Positions 37,992 to 51,146 of a stretch of 64,000 nucleotides of DNA are shown here, piece by piece (within the stretch, counting starts at the first letter, position 1; the number at the start of each line of letters is the position of its first letter). Below the pieces are notes generated by a model that had not been told where the DNA came from, did not search any database, and worked only from the letters and a program-made list of their open reading frames with translations. A program made the position numbers and the translations under genes. This DNA comes from Bacillota bacterium. Its GTDB lineage: Bacteria > Bacillota > Clostridia > Oscillospirales > Ruminococcaceae. Location of the stretch: positions 95,354-159,353 of the forward strand of contig JAKPUQ010000098.1 in the NCBI GenBank assembly GCA_029572815.1, written 5' to 3'.

Positions 37992-39773
37992 ATGGCAGAC
38001 AGTATGAAAGGTCTGAAGCGCACACATTACTGCGGAGAGGTCACTGAGATCGGCAAGGAAGTAGTAGTTGGCGGCTTCGTTGACAGAATAAGAAACAAGG
38101 GCGGAGTTATCTTTATTGTTCTCCGCGACAGAACAGGTGTTGTACAGCTTCTTTTCAATGACGAGACAGACAAGGAGCTTTTTGAAAAGGCTTCATCATG
38201 CAGAAGCGAGTATGTTCTCATGGCAAAGGGAGAAGTCCGTGAGCGTGAGAGCAAAAATGATAAGCTCAAGACAGGTCATGTTGAGATCTTTGTAACCGAT
38301 CTCAGGATACTCGCCAAGGCTCAGACTACTCCTTTTGAGATCACCGACGAGACAAAGGTAAATGATGAGCTTCGTCTGAAGTACCGTTACCTTGACCTGA
38401 GACGAGCTCCTCTCCAGGAGAACATCATCAGGCGTCATCAGATAGCCAAGGTTACACGCGAATACTTCTATGAGAACGGATTCCTCGAAATAGAAACTCC
38501 TATGATGATGAAGTCTACTCCCGAGGGTGCGAGAGACTATCTCATTCCTTCAAGAGTACATCAGGGCAAGTTCTACGCACTTCCTCAGTCTCCTCAGATC
38601 TATAAGCAGCTTCTTATGGTATCGGGCTTCGACCGCTATATCCAGCTTGCACGCTGCTTCCGCGATGAGGATCTGAGAGCTGACAGGCAGCCTGAATTCA
38701 CACAGGTAGATCTTGAAATGTCATTTGTTGATGCTGAAGATATACAGGAGTGTGTTGAAGGCTATATCCAGCGCCTTTTCAAGGAAGTTCTCGGTGTTGA
38801 TATTCCCACACCTCTTCCGCGTCTGACATTTGCGGATGCTATGAACCGCTACGGTTCGGATAAGCCGGATACACGTTTCGGCTTTGAGATACAGGATATA
38901 ACTGATACTGTCAAGGATATTGATTTCGTAGTATTCAAGAATGCTATCGAAGATGGCGGCTCTGTACGTGCCATCAACGTAAAGAACGGCGCAGCTGTTT
39001 ACACCCGTAAGGAGATCGACAAGCTCGTCGATCACGCAAAGGGCATTGGCGCAAAGGGTCTGGCTTATATACGCTGGGCGGATGAGCCTAACTGTTCATT
39101 CAAGAAGTTTCTGGCTGACGGAGACTTGGAAAAGATCTGTACAGCAGTTGATGCACATGAGGGTGACCTAGTTCTTATCTGTGCGGACAGAACAAAAACC
39201 GTTCTTGCAACTCTTGGTGCGATCAGACTTATCTGCGCAAAGAAGCTGGACGTTATTCCCGAGGATCAGTACAACTTCCTATGGATCACGGAAATGCCTT
39301 TCTTTGAGCATGATGATGACAATAATACCTGGGTAGCAGCACATCATCCCTTCACAATGCCTATGGAGGAGTGCCTTGAGTATCTCGATACAGACCCCGC
39401 AAATGTCCGCGCAAAGGCGTGGGATCTGGTACTTAACGGTACAGAGCTTTCAAGCGGATCAATGCGTATAACCGATTTTGAGCTTCAGCAGAAAATGTTT
39501 GAAGCACTTGGCATGACTGATGAAGAAATACAGGCAAAATTCGGCTTCCTTGTTGACGCTTACAGATACGGTGCACCGCCTCACGGTGGTATGGGTATCG
39601 GTCTTGACCGTATCGCAATGATAATGTGCAAGGCTGACAGCCTCCGTGATGTAACAGCATTCCCGAAGGTTCAGAATGCAAGTGAACTCATGTCTGAGTG
39701 TCCTTCAACTGTAGATGACGAGAGTCTTGAGGTACTTGGTATTTCCGTTGTAAAGAAAGAGGAAAATGAGTAA
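37992..39773 (+). CDS. aspS: Aspartate--tRNA ligase
   Basis: RTHYCGEVTEIGKEVVVGGFVDRIRNKGGVIFIVLRDRTG; FRDEDLRADRQPEFTQVDLEMSF; GIGLDRIAMI. Confidence 0.97.
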   Translation: MADSMKGLKRTHYCGEVTEIGKEVVVGGFVDRIRNKGGVIFIVLRDRTGVVQLLFNDETDKELFEKASSCRSEYVLMAKGEVRERESKNDKLKTGHVEIFVTDLRILAKAQTTPFEITDETKVNDELRLKYRYLDLRRAPLQENIIRRHQIAKVTREYFYENGFLEIETPMMMKSTPEGARDYLIPSRVHQGKFYALPQSPQIYKQLLMVSGFDRYIQLARCFRDEDLRADRQPEFTQVDLEMSFVDAEDIQECVEGYIQRLFKEVLGVDIPTPLPRLTFADAMNRYGSDKPDTRFGFEIQDITDTVKDIDFVVFKNAIEDGGSVRAINVKNGAAVYTRKEIDKLVDHAKGIGAKGLAYIRWADEPNCSFKKFLADGDLEKICTAVDAHEGDLVLICADRTKTVLATLGAIRLICAKKLDVIPEDQYNFLWITEMPFFEHDDDNNTWVAAHHPFTMPMEECLEYLDTDPANVRAKAWDLVLNGTELSSGSMRITDFELQQKMFEALGMTDEEIQAKFGFLVDAYRYGAPPHGGMGIGLDRIAMIMCKADSLRDVTAFPKVQNASELMSECPSTVDDESLEVLGISVVKKEENE

Positions 39774-40224
39774 TCGTTATTACACAGTATGCGGTATACT
39801 TGACATAGATGGAAGAATACTCTTTGTAAGGCACACATACGGTGCCGCAAAAGAGAGGATACTGATCCCCGGAGGATATGTCAAGGAAGGCGAGCTCCCC
39901 TCTGAAGCTGTAAAGCGAGAGCTTATGGAGGAAACAGGCGTTGTATCAGAAGCTGAATCTGTTTTTGCGGTGCAGTTCAGAAAAGAACAGTGGATAATCG
40001 TTTTCAGACTCAGATATATCTCTGGCGAGCCTGAGTCCGATGGCTACGAAAACAGCGAAGTTTTGCTGCTCAAACCCGAGGAAGCAGTGAAGCGCAGCGA
40101 TATAACGAATATGAGCCGCGCTATACTTAATGCTTATATAAAGGATAAAAATAATTCACTTGAAAAAGAGTGCTATAATTCCATTTCTCTTAAAGATGAG
40201 GTTTTCGAGATCTTTGGAGTATAA
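39766..40224 (+). CDS. NUDIX hydrolase
   Basis: GGYVKEGELPSEAVKRELMEETGV Nudix box. Confidence 0.92.
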   Translation: MSNRYYTVCGILDIDGRILFVRHTYGAAKERILIPGGYVKEGELPSEAVKRELMEETGVVSEAESVFAVQFRKEQWIIVFRLRYISGEPESDGYENSEVLLLKPEEAVKRSDITNMSRAILNAYIKDKNNSLEKECYNSISLKDEVFEIFGV

Positions 40225-40257
40225 AATAAAAAAAGTACTAAAAATCAATATTTTTTA

Positions 40258-40286
40258 TTGACTTTTTATTCAAAAAAGGGTATAAT
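40258..40286 (+). promoter_or_regulatory. Promoter TTGACT-N17-TATAAT for short transcript
   Basis: TTGACT 40258-40263; TATAAT 40281-40286. Confidence 0.8.
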
Positions 40287-40292
40287 ATTATA

Positions 40293-40352
40293 TGTGATTT
40301 GAATAATCTGATTAGGGAGCTGTCTGTAGGGTTAGCTCCCTTTCTGTTTTTT
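40293..40352 (+). ncRNA. Candidate ~60-nt small RNA/leader ending at an intrinsic terminator
   Basis: Starts at the expected TSS of the promoter above; ends AGGGAGCT gtctgtagggtt AGCTCCCT ttCTGTTTTTT; no ORF. Confidence 0.5.
40314..40352 (+). terminator. Intrinsic terminator upstream of V-ATPase operon
   Basis: AGGGAGCT/AGCTCCCT stem followed by TTTCTGTTTTTT. Confidence 0.8.
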
Positions 40353-40378
40353 GTTAGAGTTTATTAACAAAAATTCTA

Positions 40379-40407
40379 TTGACTATCAAATTAATAAGTG
40401 TTATACT
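40379..40407 (+). promoter_or_regulatory. V-ATPase operon promoter
   Basis: TTGACT-N17-TATACT. Confidence 0.75.
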
Positions 40408-40450
40408 AAGAACAATAAATGACCATCAGTCATTTTAAGGAGGGATAGAA

Positions 40451-40759
40451 ATGGCGTCAGAAGCTGTAAAAAAGATCCTCGAAGCTGAAGCACTCTCGGA
40501 TAAGAAGAATGCCGAGGCAAGACGTCAGCGCGAGGATATAATCAGTTCTGCCTCAGGAAGCTCTTCACTCGCTATCCAGAAAAAAATAAGTGAAGCCACT
40601 TCCGAAGCATCAAAGCTAAGACAGACTTATGACTCAAAGCTTGAAAGCTACCGCCAAAAGGCAGAGAGTGATTGCGACAAAAAGATAAGTGAAATAAAAA
40701 AACTCGCAGGTGCAAATACCGATAAAGCTGTTGATGAGATAATCAACAGATTTTTCTGA
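40451..40759 (+). CDS. V-type ATPase peripheral stalk subunit (G/H-like)
   Basis: Short coiled-coil protein ASEAVKKILEAEALSDKKNAEARRQ, first gene of the V-ATPase operon. Confidence 0.75.
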   Translation: MASEAVKKILEAEALSDKKNAEARRQREDIISSASGSSSLAIQKKISEATSEASKLRQTYDSKLESYRQKAESDCDKKISEIKKLAGANTDKAVDEIINRFF

Positions 40760-40791
40760 TGTTTGTTCCTGAAAGGAGAGTGATGTAAAAT

Positions 40792-43231
<2,440 letters not shown>

Positions 43232-43244
43232 TGGAGGTAGGATT

Positions 43245-43835
43245 ATGTCAGGACTTGACGAGATCTTAACTCTCATTGAACAGCAGCAGAAGCAGACTGA
43301 AGAAAATATTATAAATGCTGCCGAAAGCAGAGCAGCCGTCATAAAAGCCGAGGGAGACGAAAAGGCTAAGAAGGCTTACGAAGAACATCTTAGGACAGCA
43401 AAAGCTCAGGCTGAAAAGGATTTTGAAAATTCCTGCGCTTCAGTCGATGCTTCCATGAAGCGTAAAATCCTCGCCTGCAAGGTTGAGATCATTGACGCTG
43501 CCATCGAAAAGACCATCAGCAAGCTCAAAAGTCTTCCCGATAAGGAATACTTTGAGCTGCTCCTCAGGCTAATAGAGCGTCATGTACAGAAGGGAAAAGG
43601 CGTACTTTCTCTTTGTGAATTAGATCTGAAACGCGTTCCTGCAGATTTTGAGCAGAAACTGCATGAGCTTGCTGCTAAAGACGGCGGAATAGAGCTTTCA
43701 AAAGAGCCTGCTGATATCGAAGACGGCTTTATACTCAGCTATGGACTTATCTCCGAGAATTGCAGCTTCCGCGCAATGATAGAAGCTGAAAAGGAAGATA
43801 TAAGAGACACAGCTGCAAGGATACTGTTCAGGTAG
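43245..43835 (+). CDS. ntpE: V-type ATP synthase subunit E
   Basis: Long N-terminal coiled coil, position in operon. Confidence 0.85.
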   Translation: MSGLDEILTLIEQQQKQTEENIINAAESRAAVIKAEGDEKAKKAYEEHLRTAKAQAEKDFENSCASVDASMKRKILACKVEIIDAAIEKTISKLKSLPDKEYFELLLRLIERHVQKGKGVLSLCELDLKRVPADFEQKLHELAAKDGGIELSKEPADIEDGFILSYGLISENCSFRAMIEAEKEDIRDTAARILFR

Positions 43836-43843
43836 GTGATAGC

Positions 43844-44785
43844 ATGAACGGAACAAAATACGCAAATGCTGTCGGAGCTGTCAGAGCTATGGAGAATAAT
43901 CTCCTTAGCAGAAGTGACATTGAACAGCTAATAAACGCTCGATCCAAAGCAGAGATGAGTTCTATCACAGCTTCTAAGACCGGCACTGCAAAGTCCGAAG
44001 ACCTTTCTGATGTCTGGGCTATGCTTATGGAATATGCTCCGGACTGCAAAGAGCTGGAGATACTTTTGTACAGGAACGATTTTCATAATCTTAAAGCTGT
44101 GCTTAAGGCAATAATCTCCAACAGAGATCCCAAGCAGTATTATATAGCTCCTTCAAATGTGGGATTAAAAGAGCTGACTGAAGCAATAAACACCAAAGAC
44201 CCAAGCGGACTTCCCGAGTATATGCGCAGGACAGCTTCTGAGGCTTATGAACTGGTTACCAGGACTCTTGACGGGCAGCTTTCAGACTCGCTGATCGACA
44301 AAGCCGCACTGGAAGCTATGCAGAACAGCGCTGCTGCCTCAGGCAGCGAATTTATGCAGAGATATGCGCAGCTTACTACAGCCTGCGCAGATTTAAAGAC
44401 TGCCTACAGATGCTGTCTGCTGGGAAAATCTGCCCAGTTCACGGAAACCGCTGTATGCGGAAGCCCGGAGCTTGAAAAGGATGCACTTATAAAAGCGTCC
44501 CTTGCCGGTACAGAGCAGTTTTTCTCGCACCTTGAGACTACGCCTTACAGCGACGGAGCAGCTCTTCTGAAAGAATCTGCTGCAAAGTACGAAAAATGGT
44601 GTGATGATGTGCTCATGGAGCTTGCAGAGTCAGCGAGAATGCTGGCTTTCGGCTCAGAGTCTCTTGCTGCCTATTTCATTGCAAAGGAAGCGGAGATAAA
44701 GAATCTCAGGATACTCTCTGTCTGCAAGGAATTCGGCGCAGACAAGGAAACTATCACGGAAAGGATGAGAAAGCTATATGTATAA
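43844..44785 (+). CDS. ntpC: V-type ATP synthase subunit C (V-ATPase AC39 family)
   Basis: YANAVGAVRAMENNLLSRSDIEQLI; LRILSVCKEFGADKETITERMRKLYV. Confidence 0.9.
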   Translation: MNGTKYANAVGAVRAMENNLLSRSDIEQLINARSKAEMSSITASKTGTAKSEDLSDVWAMLMEYAPDCKELEILLYRNDFHNLKAVLKAIISNRDPKQYYIAPSNVGLKELTEAINTKDPSGLPEYMRRTASEAYELVTRTLDGQLSDSLIDKAALEAMQNSAAASGSEFMQRYAQLTTACADLKTAYRCCLLGKSAQFTETAVCGSPELEKDALIKASLAGTEQFFSHLETTPYSDGAALLKESAAKYEKWCDDVLMELAESARMLAFGSESLAAYFIAKEAEIKNLRILSVCKEFGADKETITERMRKLYV

Positions 44786-45089
44786 AGCAGCAGTAATCGG
44801 CGACAGTGCCAGCATATCAGGCTTTGCTGCCCTTGGACTTTCCGTTTTCCGTGAGACTGAACCCGAAAAGATCACCAAGCTCATTTCAAGACTTGCGGCT
44901 AATGACTTTGCTGTGATATACATCACAGAGCCCGCCGCTGCTCTTGTGAGCGATACTATAGCGAAATACAGAAACAGCAAGCTCCCTTCAATAGTCCTTA
45001 TCCCTGCCATTGAAGGCAATACGGGGGACGGCATGAGGGCGCTTCATGAGGCGGTAGAGAAAGCTGTCGGCTCAGATATACTGAATTAG
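44778..45089 (+). CDS. ntpF: V-type ATP synthase subunit F
   Basis: AAVIGDSASISGFAALGLSVF; VIYITEPAA; LPSIVLIPAIEG. Confidence 0.92.
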   Translation: MYKAAVIGDSASISGFAALGLSVFRETEPEKITKLISRLAANDFAVIYITEPAAALVSDTIAKYRNSKLPSIVLIPAIEGNTGDGMRALHEAVEKAVGSDILN

Positions 45090-45110
45090 GAAAGAGGCGG
45101 ATTTGCATAA

Positions 45111-46880
45111 ATGAACAGCAAAGGTACAGTAGTAAAAATTTCAGGACCGCTGGTCGTTGCCGAAGGTATGCGCGACGCCAATATGTTTGACGTTGTAAGA
45201 GTAAGCGAAAAGCGCCTTATCGGCGAAATAATAGAAATGCACGGCGACCGTGCTTCAATACAGGTCTATGAGGAGACCTCTGGTCTCGGTACGGGAGAAG
45301 GCGTTGAGTCTACAGGTGAGCCCATGAGCGTTGAGCTTGGTCCTGGACTTATCGGAAGCATCTTTGACGGAATACAGCGTCCCCTTGACGATATCAGAAA
45401 GGTCTGCGGAAATAACCTTCAGAGGGGTGTTGAAGTTCCCTCACTGAAAAGAGAACCTCTGTGGAAGTTTACTCCCACAGCAAAAGCCGGAGATAAGGTC
45501 ACAGGCGGAGACGTGATCGGAACTGTTCCCGAGACTGATATAGTTCTCCATAAGATAATGGTACCGAACGGTGTTGAAGGAAAAGTCAAGAAAATATCCG
45601 AAGGCGAGTTCCATGCTGATGATATTGTCTGCGTTGTAGAAACAGCCAAGGGTGACAAAGAGCTTTCACTTATACAGAAATGGCCTGTAAGACGCGGCAG
45701 ACCCTATAAGAAAAAACTTTCACCCGATATGCCTCTGGTAACAGGTCAGCGAGTTGTAGACTGTCTTTTCCCAATAGCTAAGGGCGGCGTTGCAGCTATC
45801 CCCGGACCTTTCGGAAGCGGCAAGACAGTAACCCAGCATCAGCTTGCAAAATGGGCTGAAGCTGACATCATCGTTTACATCGGCTGCGGCGAGCGCGGAA
45901 ACGAAATGACAGACGTTCTCAACGAGTTCCCCGAGCTTATCGACCCGCACACAGGAAAATCGCTTATGGAGCGAACAGTGCTTATCGCAAATACATCTGA
46001 TATGCCTGTTGCAGCCCGTGAGGCATCTGTTTACACAGGTATCACTATTGCAGAGTATTACCGCGATATGGGCTATTCTGTAGCTCTTATGGCAGACTCT
46101 ACCTCCCGTTGGGCTGAGGCTCTCCGTGAGATGTCAGGACGTCTTGAGGAAATGCCTGGTGATGAAGGTTATCCTGCATACCTTGGAAGCCGTCTTGCAC
46201 AGTTTTATGAGCGCGCAGGACGAGTTATCTCAAACGGAACCGTGGGCAGGGAAGGAGCACTATCAGTTATCGGAGCTGTTTCGCCTCCCGGCGGTGATAT
46301 CTCCGAACCTGTTTCCCAGGCAACCCTCCGTATCGTAAAGGTATTCTGGGGACTTGATGCAAATCTGGCTTATCAGAGACATTTCCCCGCTATAAACTGG
46401 CTCACCAGCTATTCGCTCTACGCTGATTCACTTGCAAACTGGTACGATAATAACGTATCAAAGGACTGGATGAAGTCCAGAGCGAGATTTATGGAGATAC
46501 TTCACGATGAAGCAGAGCTTAAGGAAATAGTAAAGCTGGTAGGTATGGACGCTTTGTCAGCAAAAGACAGACTAAAGATGGAAACAGCCCGCTCTATCCG
46601 TGAGGACTTCCTGCACCAGCTTGCATTCCACGAGGTCGACACCTATACAAGCCTCAAAAAACAGCTCTATATGATGAAGCTTATACTCAACTTCAACGAT
46701 GAAGCTGCTGATGCTGTAGCAAAAGGTGCTGACATTGAGGAAGTTGCAAACCTTGCGGTAAGAGAAAAAATCGGACGTTTCAAGTATATAGAAGAAGATA
46801 AAACAGACGCAGAATTCGACAAGCTCTCGGTAGAGATCTCCTCTGAGCTCAACGATCTGCTGGACAAGGAGGAAGACTGA
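45111..46880 (+). CDS. ntpA: V-type ATP synthase catalytic subunit A
   Basis: [72 protein letters not shown]. Confidence 0.98.
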   Translation: MNSKGTVVKISGPLVVAEGMRDANMFDVVRVSEKRLIGEIIEMHGDRASIQVYEETSGLGTGEGVESTGEPMSVELGPGLIGSIFDGIQRPLDDIRKVCGNNLQRGVEVPSLKREPLWKFTPTAKAGDKVTGGDVIGTVPETDIVLHKIMVPNGVEGKVKKISEGEFHADDIVCVVETAKGDKELSLIQKWPVRRGRPYKKKLSPDMPLVTGQRVVDCLFPIAKGGVAAIPGPFGSGKTVTQHQLAKWAEADIIVYIGCGERGNEMTDVLNEFPELIDPHTGKSLMERTVLIANTSDMPVAAREASVYTGITIAEYYRDMGYSVALMADSTSRWAEALREMSGRLEEMPGDEGYPAYLGSRLAQFYERAGRVISNGTVGREGALSVIGAVSPPGGDISEPVSQATLRIVKVFWGLDANLAYQRHFPAINWLTSYSLYADSLANWYDNNVSKDWMKSRARFMEILHDEAELKEIVKLVGMDALSAKDRLKMETARSIREDFLHQLAFHEVDTYTSLKKQLYMMKLILNFNDEAADAVAKGADIEEVANLAVREKIGRFKYIEEDKTDAEFDKLSVEISSELNDLLDKEED

Positions 46881-48256
46881 TGCCAAGAGAATACAGAACC
46901 ATTGAAGAAGCGGCTGGTCCTCTGCTTCTTGTAAAGGACGTCGAAAACGTAACATACGGTGAGCTCGCCGAAATAAGACTTAAAGACGGTGAAAAGCGCC
47001 GCTGCCGTGTGCTTGAGATAGATGGCACCAATGCGCTGGTACAGCTCTTTGAGAACGCCGCAGGTATCAATCTTCAGGACAGCAGCGTAGTATTCTCGGG
47101 ACACCAGATGGAGCTTGGAGTTTCCGAGGATATGCTCGGACGAGTTTTTGACGGTCTTGGCAGGCCTATTGATGATGGTCCCGAGATAATCCCCGAGATG
47201 AGACTTGATGTAAACGGTCTCCCTATGAATCCTGTTGCGAGACAGTATCCTCAGGAGTTCATACAGACAGGAGTTTCGGCAATAGACGGACTTAACACCC
47301 TTGTAAGAGGACAGAAGCTTCCTATATTCTCTGCCAGCGGTCTTCCTCACGCACAGCTTGCCGCTCAGATAGCAAGACAGGCTAAGGTTCGCGGCAAGAA
47401 CGAGCAGTTCGCTGTTGTATTCGCTGCAATGGGTATTACTTTCGAGGAGTCTGAATACTTTGTTCAGAGCTTCAGAAGCACAGGAGCTCTTGACCGCACA
47501 GTTCTCTTTATAAATCTTGCTAACGACTCAGCGATTGAGCGCCTTGCTACTCCTAAAATGGCTCTTACCGCCGCTGAGTATCTTGCATTTGAGAAGGGAA
47601 TGCACGTTCTTGTTATCCTTACTGATATCACAAACTACGCAGATGCTCTTCGTGAGGTCTCCGCAGCCCGTAAGGAAGTTCCCGGACGCCGCGGCTATCC
47701 CGGTTATATGTATACAGACCTTGCTACTATATATGAGCGCGCAGGCCGTCAAAACGGAAAAGAGGGAAGTATCACAATGATACCGATCCTTACCATGCCT
47801 GAGGACGACAAGACACACCCGATCCCTGACCTTACCGGCTATATCACAGAGGGACAGATAATCCTCTCCCGTGAGCTTTACAGAAAGGGAATCAATCCTC
47901 CTGTTGATGTTCTGCCCTCACTTTCACGACTTAAGGATAAAGGTATCGGCGAAGGAAAGACAAGAGCCGACCACTCCGACACTATGAATCAGCTCTTCTC
48001 CGCTTATGCAAGAGGTAAAGATGCAAAGGAACTCATGGTCGTTCTTGGTGAGGCAGCTCTGACGCCTACAGACCTGCTTTATGCTAAATTTGCAGATGAG
48101 TTCGAGAAAAGATATGTTTCCCAGGGCTTTGAGAACAACAGAAGCATCGAGGAAACACTTTCCATCGGCTGGGAGCTGCTGAAGCTCCTCCCCAGAAGCG
48201 AGCTCCGCAGAATAAGAGAGGAATATCTGGTCAAGTACTATGATACCCAGAAATGA
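46880..48256 (+). CDS. ntpB: V-type ATP synthase subunit B
   Basis: [48 protein letters not shown] overlaps ntpA stop. Confidence 0.98.
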   Translation: MPREYRTIEEAAGPLLLVKDVENVTYGELAEIRLKDGEKRRCRVLEIDGTNALVQLFENAAGINLQDSSVVFSGHQMELGVSEDMLGRVFDGLGRPIDDGPEIIPEMRLDVNGLPMNPVARQYPQEFIQTGVSAIDGLNTLVRGQKLPIFSASGLPHAQLAAQIARQAKVRGKNEQFAVVFAAMGITFEESEYFVQSFRSTGALDRTVLFINLANDSAIERLATPKMALTAAEYLAFEKGMHVLVILTDITNYADALREVSAARKEVPGRRGYPGYMYTDLATIYERAGRQNGKEGSITMIPILTMPEDDKTHPIPDLTGYITEGQIILSRELYRKGINPPVDVLPSLSRLKDKGIGEGKTRADHSDTMNQLFSAYARGKDAKELMVVLGEAALTPTDLLYAKFADEFEKRYVSQGFENNRSIEETLSIGWELLKLLPRSELRRIREEYLVKYYDTQK

Positions 48257-48266
48257 GGTGAGCTGA

Positions 48267-48917
48267 TTGGCAAGATTAAATGTTAATCCCACCAGAATGG
48301 AGCTTAGCAAGCTGAAAAAGAAGCTCTCCTCAGCAAGAAGAGGTCACAAGCTTCTCAAGGATAAACGCGATGAGCTTATGAGACAGTTTATGATACTCAT
48401 AAAGGAAAACCGCCAGCTGCGAACAGAAGTCGAAAAGGCTATAAATGAAGCCAACCGATATATGGCTGTTGCAGGCTCTGTGATGCAGAAGGAAGTACTT
48501 GAAACTGCGCTGATGCTTCCGAAGCAGGAAGTAGAGCTGGACGTCAGTGAAAAAAATGTAATGAGTGTATATATCCCCGAATTCAAGACCAAATTCAGGA
48601 CAGATGATACCAATGATATATATTCATACGGTATGGCGTTCACATCTATTGACCTTGACGGCGCAGTAAGTGCCCTCAGCGCTGTCTTTCCAAAGATGAT
48701 AAGACTTGCTGAAATAGAAAAAGCCTGCCAGCTTATGGCAGACGAGATAGAAAAGACACGCAGACGTGTAAATGCTCTTGAGCATATAATGATACCTGAC
48801 TATGAGGAGACGATCAAATTCATAACCATGAAGCTCTCAGAAAACGAGAGAAGCACCACCACATCTCTTATGAAGGTAAAGGATATGGTACTCAAGCAGA
48901 GTCATAATTATCACTAA
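48267..48917 (+). CDS. ntpD: V-type ATP synthase subunit D
   Basis: VNPTRMELSKLKKKLSSARRGHKLLKDKRDELMRQF; RRVNALEHIMIPDYEETIKFI; TTG start. Confidence 0.96.
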   Translation: MARLNVNPTRMELSKLKKKLSSARRGHKLLKDKRDELMRQFMILIKENRQLRTEVEKAINEANRYMAVAGSVMQKEVLETALMLPKQEVELDVSEKNVMSVYIPEFKTKFRTDDTNDIYSYGMAFTSIDLDGAVSALSAVFPKMIRLAEIEKACQLMADEIEKTRRRVNALEHIMIPDYEETIKFITMKLSENERSTTTSLMKVKDMVLKQSHNYH

Positions 48918-48922
48918 CAGAA

Positions 48923-48958
48923 AACCTCCTATGGAATACCATAGGAGGTTCATTTTTT
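48923..48958. terminator. Bidirectional terminator
   Basis: AACCTCCTATGG aata CCATAGGAGGTT cattttttat. Confidence 0.9.
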
Positions 48959-50045
48959 ATAAAGTAGCGTAGAGATTGGTTTCCCACGCGGGGATATAGA
49001 GCTGATGTCTGATATAGAGCTTATATGAAGGATTGAGTTTCTTGATAAGCAGCGGAAGCTCAAAAATGTCCTCGTTTCTGTGATAAAGTGAAACCATAAG
49101 CTTAGGAGCGTAGTGTGAGATCGTAAGTGCAGAGCCCCATATAGCCTCTCGTTCAAAGCCTTCAACGTCCATTTTGATTATTGTAGCAGGCTTTTTGGCA
49201 AGGATACTGTCTACGGAAAGTGCTCCCACCATATTGTCAGAGCTTGCGCTTATTGCGGACTGACGTCCCGCCTTTGCGGAGAATGGGAGCTCAGTATCAA
49301 CACACCATGCCGCAGCATTATATGCGTAAACATGAGGCATACCGTCAACAAACTTAGCCAGCTTCTTGAAGTTCTTTTTATCAGGCTCAAGAGCGTATAT
49401 TGAAACATACTTGCCATGGGTAAACTCAAGGATCTCCTTTATAGTATCTCCGTTATATGCTCCCAGATCAACATAGACCTCATTGAGGTTTGGCTTGATG
49501 ATCTTTTTATAAATCTCAGCCTTTGGAGTAGTTACTGCTGACAGGTATTCGATCTTTCCGCTTATTTTGAAATTGATGATATTTGCGTATACCTTTCGTG
49601 AATAATCATCAGCAAGGCTGTCATAGACCTGCTGTATCTTGTCAGCGTGCTCCATGCAGTACTCATAAGTGAAAATACCGCTTCCGATGACAGGAACATC
49701 AGGGACATACAACGTGTGCTTTGCAGCAATAGCGTGGACCTTATCCACTATCTCCTGATAACCTGCTGCAAATGCGAGAACAACAACAAAATCGTCAACA
49801 GCTTCTTCTATTTCCGAAAGCTTATGTACTCTGTAACCCTCAAAAGAATGTCCGCGTACAAAATCATCGCTTGCAAAGATACCTGCTACAGTGATTTTCT
49901 TATTACGGAAAACAGACATGATCTTCAGTGCTCCGTCACCCATACCATATATAAAGATAGGACGCTTTTCAGCTTTTAGTCTGTCCCAGCTGGATTGTTT
50001 TTCTGTTATAAACGAGAGCATTCTCCCAATCACCTCTGAAATCAA
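48957..50045 (-). CDS. FkbM-family SAM-dependent methyltransferase
   Basis: NEVYVDLGAYNGDTIKEIL...YALEPDKKNFKKL...SVDSILAKKPATIIKMDVEGFEREAIWG. Confidence 0.88.
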   Translation of the reverse strand: MISEVIGRMLSFITEKQSSWDRLKAEKRPIFIYGMGDGALKIMSVFRNKKITVAGIFASDDFVRGHSFEGYRVHKLSEIEEAVDDFVVVLAFAAGYQEIVDKVHAIAAKHTLYVPDVPVIGSGIFTYEYCMEHADKIQQVYDSLADDYSRKVYANIINFKISGKIEYLSAVTTPKAEIYKKIIKPNLNEVYVDLGAYNGDTIKEILEFTHGKYVSIYALEPDKKNFKKLAKFVDGMPHVYAYNAAAWCVDTELPFSAKAGRQSAISASSDNMVGALSVDSILAKKPATIIKMDVEGFEREAIWGSALTISHYAPKLMVSLYHRNEDIFELPLLIKKLNPSYKLYIRHQLYIPAWETNLYATL

Positions 50046-50464
50046 AAATCTCCGTTGTGGTCATGCATATCGTCGTACTCGTCGTATTGATCGTGACCTG
50101 AATGGAAGCCCATCATATCTCTGCCTCTGATCCCGTACTTATCTCTCATGACAGTGAGATACTTATCAATGAGCTCTGAGACCTTTCTGACATTTTTTAT
50201 GCAGTGGACCTCCTTGGAAGGAGTATCAGCATCTCGGCTGTATATGATAATGGTACCGCAATTGAAAAGGCGCTGGAAAAACGGATACTTTACTTTTTTA
50301 TCTGTGATCTTGTAAAGGTCAATCTCATCCTCATCGATACTGAGGAATCCCGTTCTGGTAATGAATTTCGATTCGGTAAGATAATACCGTGTAAATGTGA
50401 GAGGCAGACCGAAAAGTGAACGTTTTTTATCTGTCCATACATAGTCGAAAGCATTTTTTTTCAT
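50042..50464 (-). CDS. Small PH-domain-like protein with His/Asp-rich tail
   Basis: RSLFGLPLTFTRYYLTESKFITRTGFLSIDEDEIDLYKITDKKV...GTIIIYSRDADTPSKEVHCIKNVRKV; tail GFHSGHDQYDEYDDMHDHNGDF. Confidence 0.6.
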   Translation of the reverse strand: MKKNAFDYVWTDKKRSLFGLPLTFTRYYLTESKFITRTGFLSIDEDEIDLYKITDKKVKYPFFQRLFNCGTIIIYSRDADTPSKEVHCIKNVRKVSELIDKYLTVMRDKYGIRGRDMMGFHSGHDQYDEYDDMHDHNGDF

Positions 50465-50620
50465 AACCTAATCCTCCAATCTGTTAATAGGCAGACCTCT
50501 TAACTACTATTTTACCACATAACGCATCATTAGTCAACTATATTCTTTAAGAAAACTGTTAAAACAGCAGAACATATAACTTAATAAAAGCAGCTTTTTT
50601 CGTAAAAATCCAAAAAAGGC

Positions 50621-50649
50621 TTTACAAAAATGATTTTATGTGGTATAAT
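50621..50649 (+). promoter_or_regulatory. rpsO promoter
   Basis: TTTACA-N17-TATAAT. Confidence 0.85.
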
Positions 50650-50662
50650 ATTATCACCGTGT

Positions 50663-50705
50663 ACTTGGTTCGGGGCTTGTCCTCGACTTTCACCCCATAC
50701 TGAGT
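50663..50705 (+). promoter_or_regulatory. Structured rpsO leader, candidate S15 autoregulatory element
   Basis: ACTTGGT (50663-50669)/ACTGAGT (50699-50705) closing stem; GGGG (50672-50675)/CCCC (50693-50696) inner stem. Confidence 0.5.
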
Positions 50706-50738
50706 TAACGAAATATATTTTATCAAGAGGTGCTTCAA

Positions 50739-51005
50739 ATGTTATTGAAGGATGAAAAGACAGCCGTTATCGAGGCTAACAGAACACACGAAAACGACAC
50801 AGGATCTCCTGAGGTTCAGATCGCTATCCTCACAAGAAGGATCAACGACCTTACAAACCACCTCAAGACCCACAAGAACGATCACCACTCAAGAAGAGGT
50901 CTTCTCAAGATGGTTGGTCACAGACGTAACCTTCTCGGCTATCTCAAGAAGAAGGACATCAACAGATACCGTGCTATCGTAGAGAAGCTCGGTCTCCGTA
51001 AGTAA
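50739..51005 (+). CDS. rpsO: 30S ribosomal protein S15
   Basis: [55 protein letters not shown]. Confidence 0.98.
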   Translation: MLLKDEKTAVIEANRTHENDTGSPEVQIAILTRRINDLTNHLKTHKNDHHSRRGLLKMVGHRRNLLGYLKKKDINRYRAIVEKLGLRK

Positions 51006-51053
51006 TCATGTGTACGAAGGCAGCGGGGCTCTATGCCCTTCTGCCTTTACGTC

Positions 51054-51146
51054 TATCAGAGTGCAGGGATTAGAAGTCAGAGGTAAGGGTCGGAAACGAC
51101 TGTTTGCAGGCTTTTACCTCTAACTTCTAAAGGCTCTCCTCTGATA
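51054..51146 (+). promoter_or_regulatory. Long nested stem in rpsO-pnp intergenic region
   Basis: TATCAGAG/CTCTGATA; TTAGAAGTcAGAGGTAA (51070-51086)/TTACCTCTaACTTCTAA (51114-51130); GTCG-gaaa-CGAC. Confidence 0.7.

Noticed and set aside
46667-47350. 227-aa minus-strand ORF over ntpA/ntpB
   Set aside because: Antisense to conserved V-ATPase genes; no motif.
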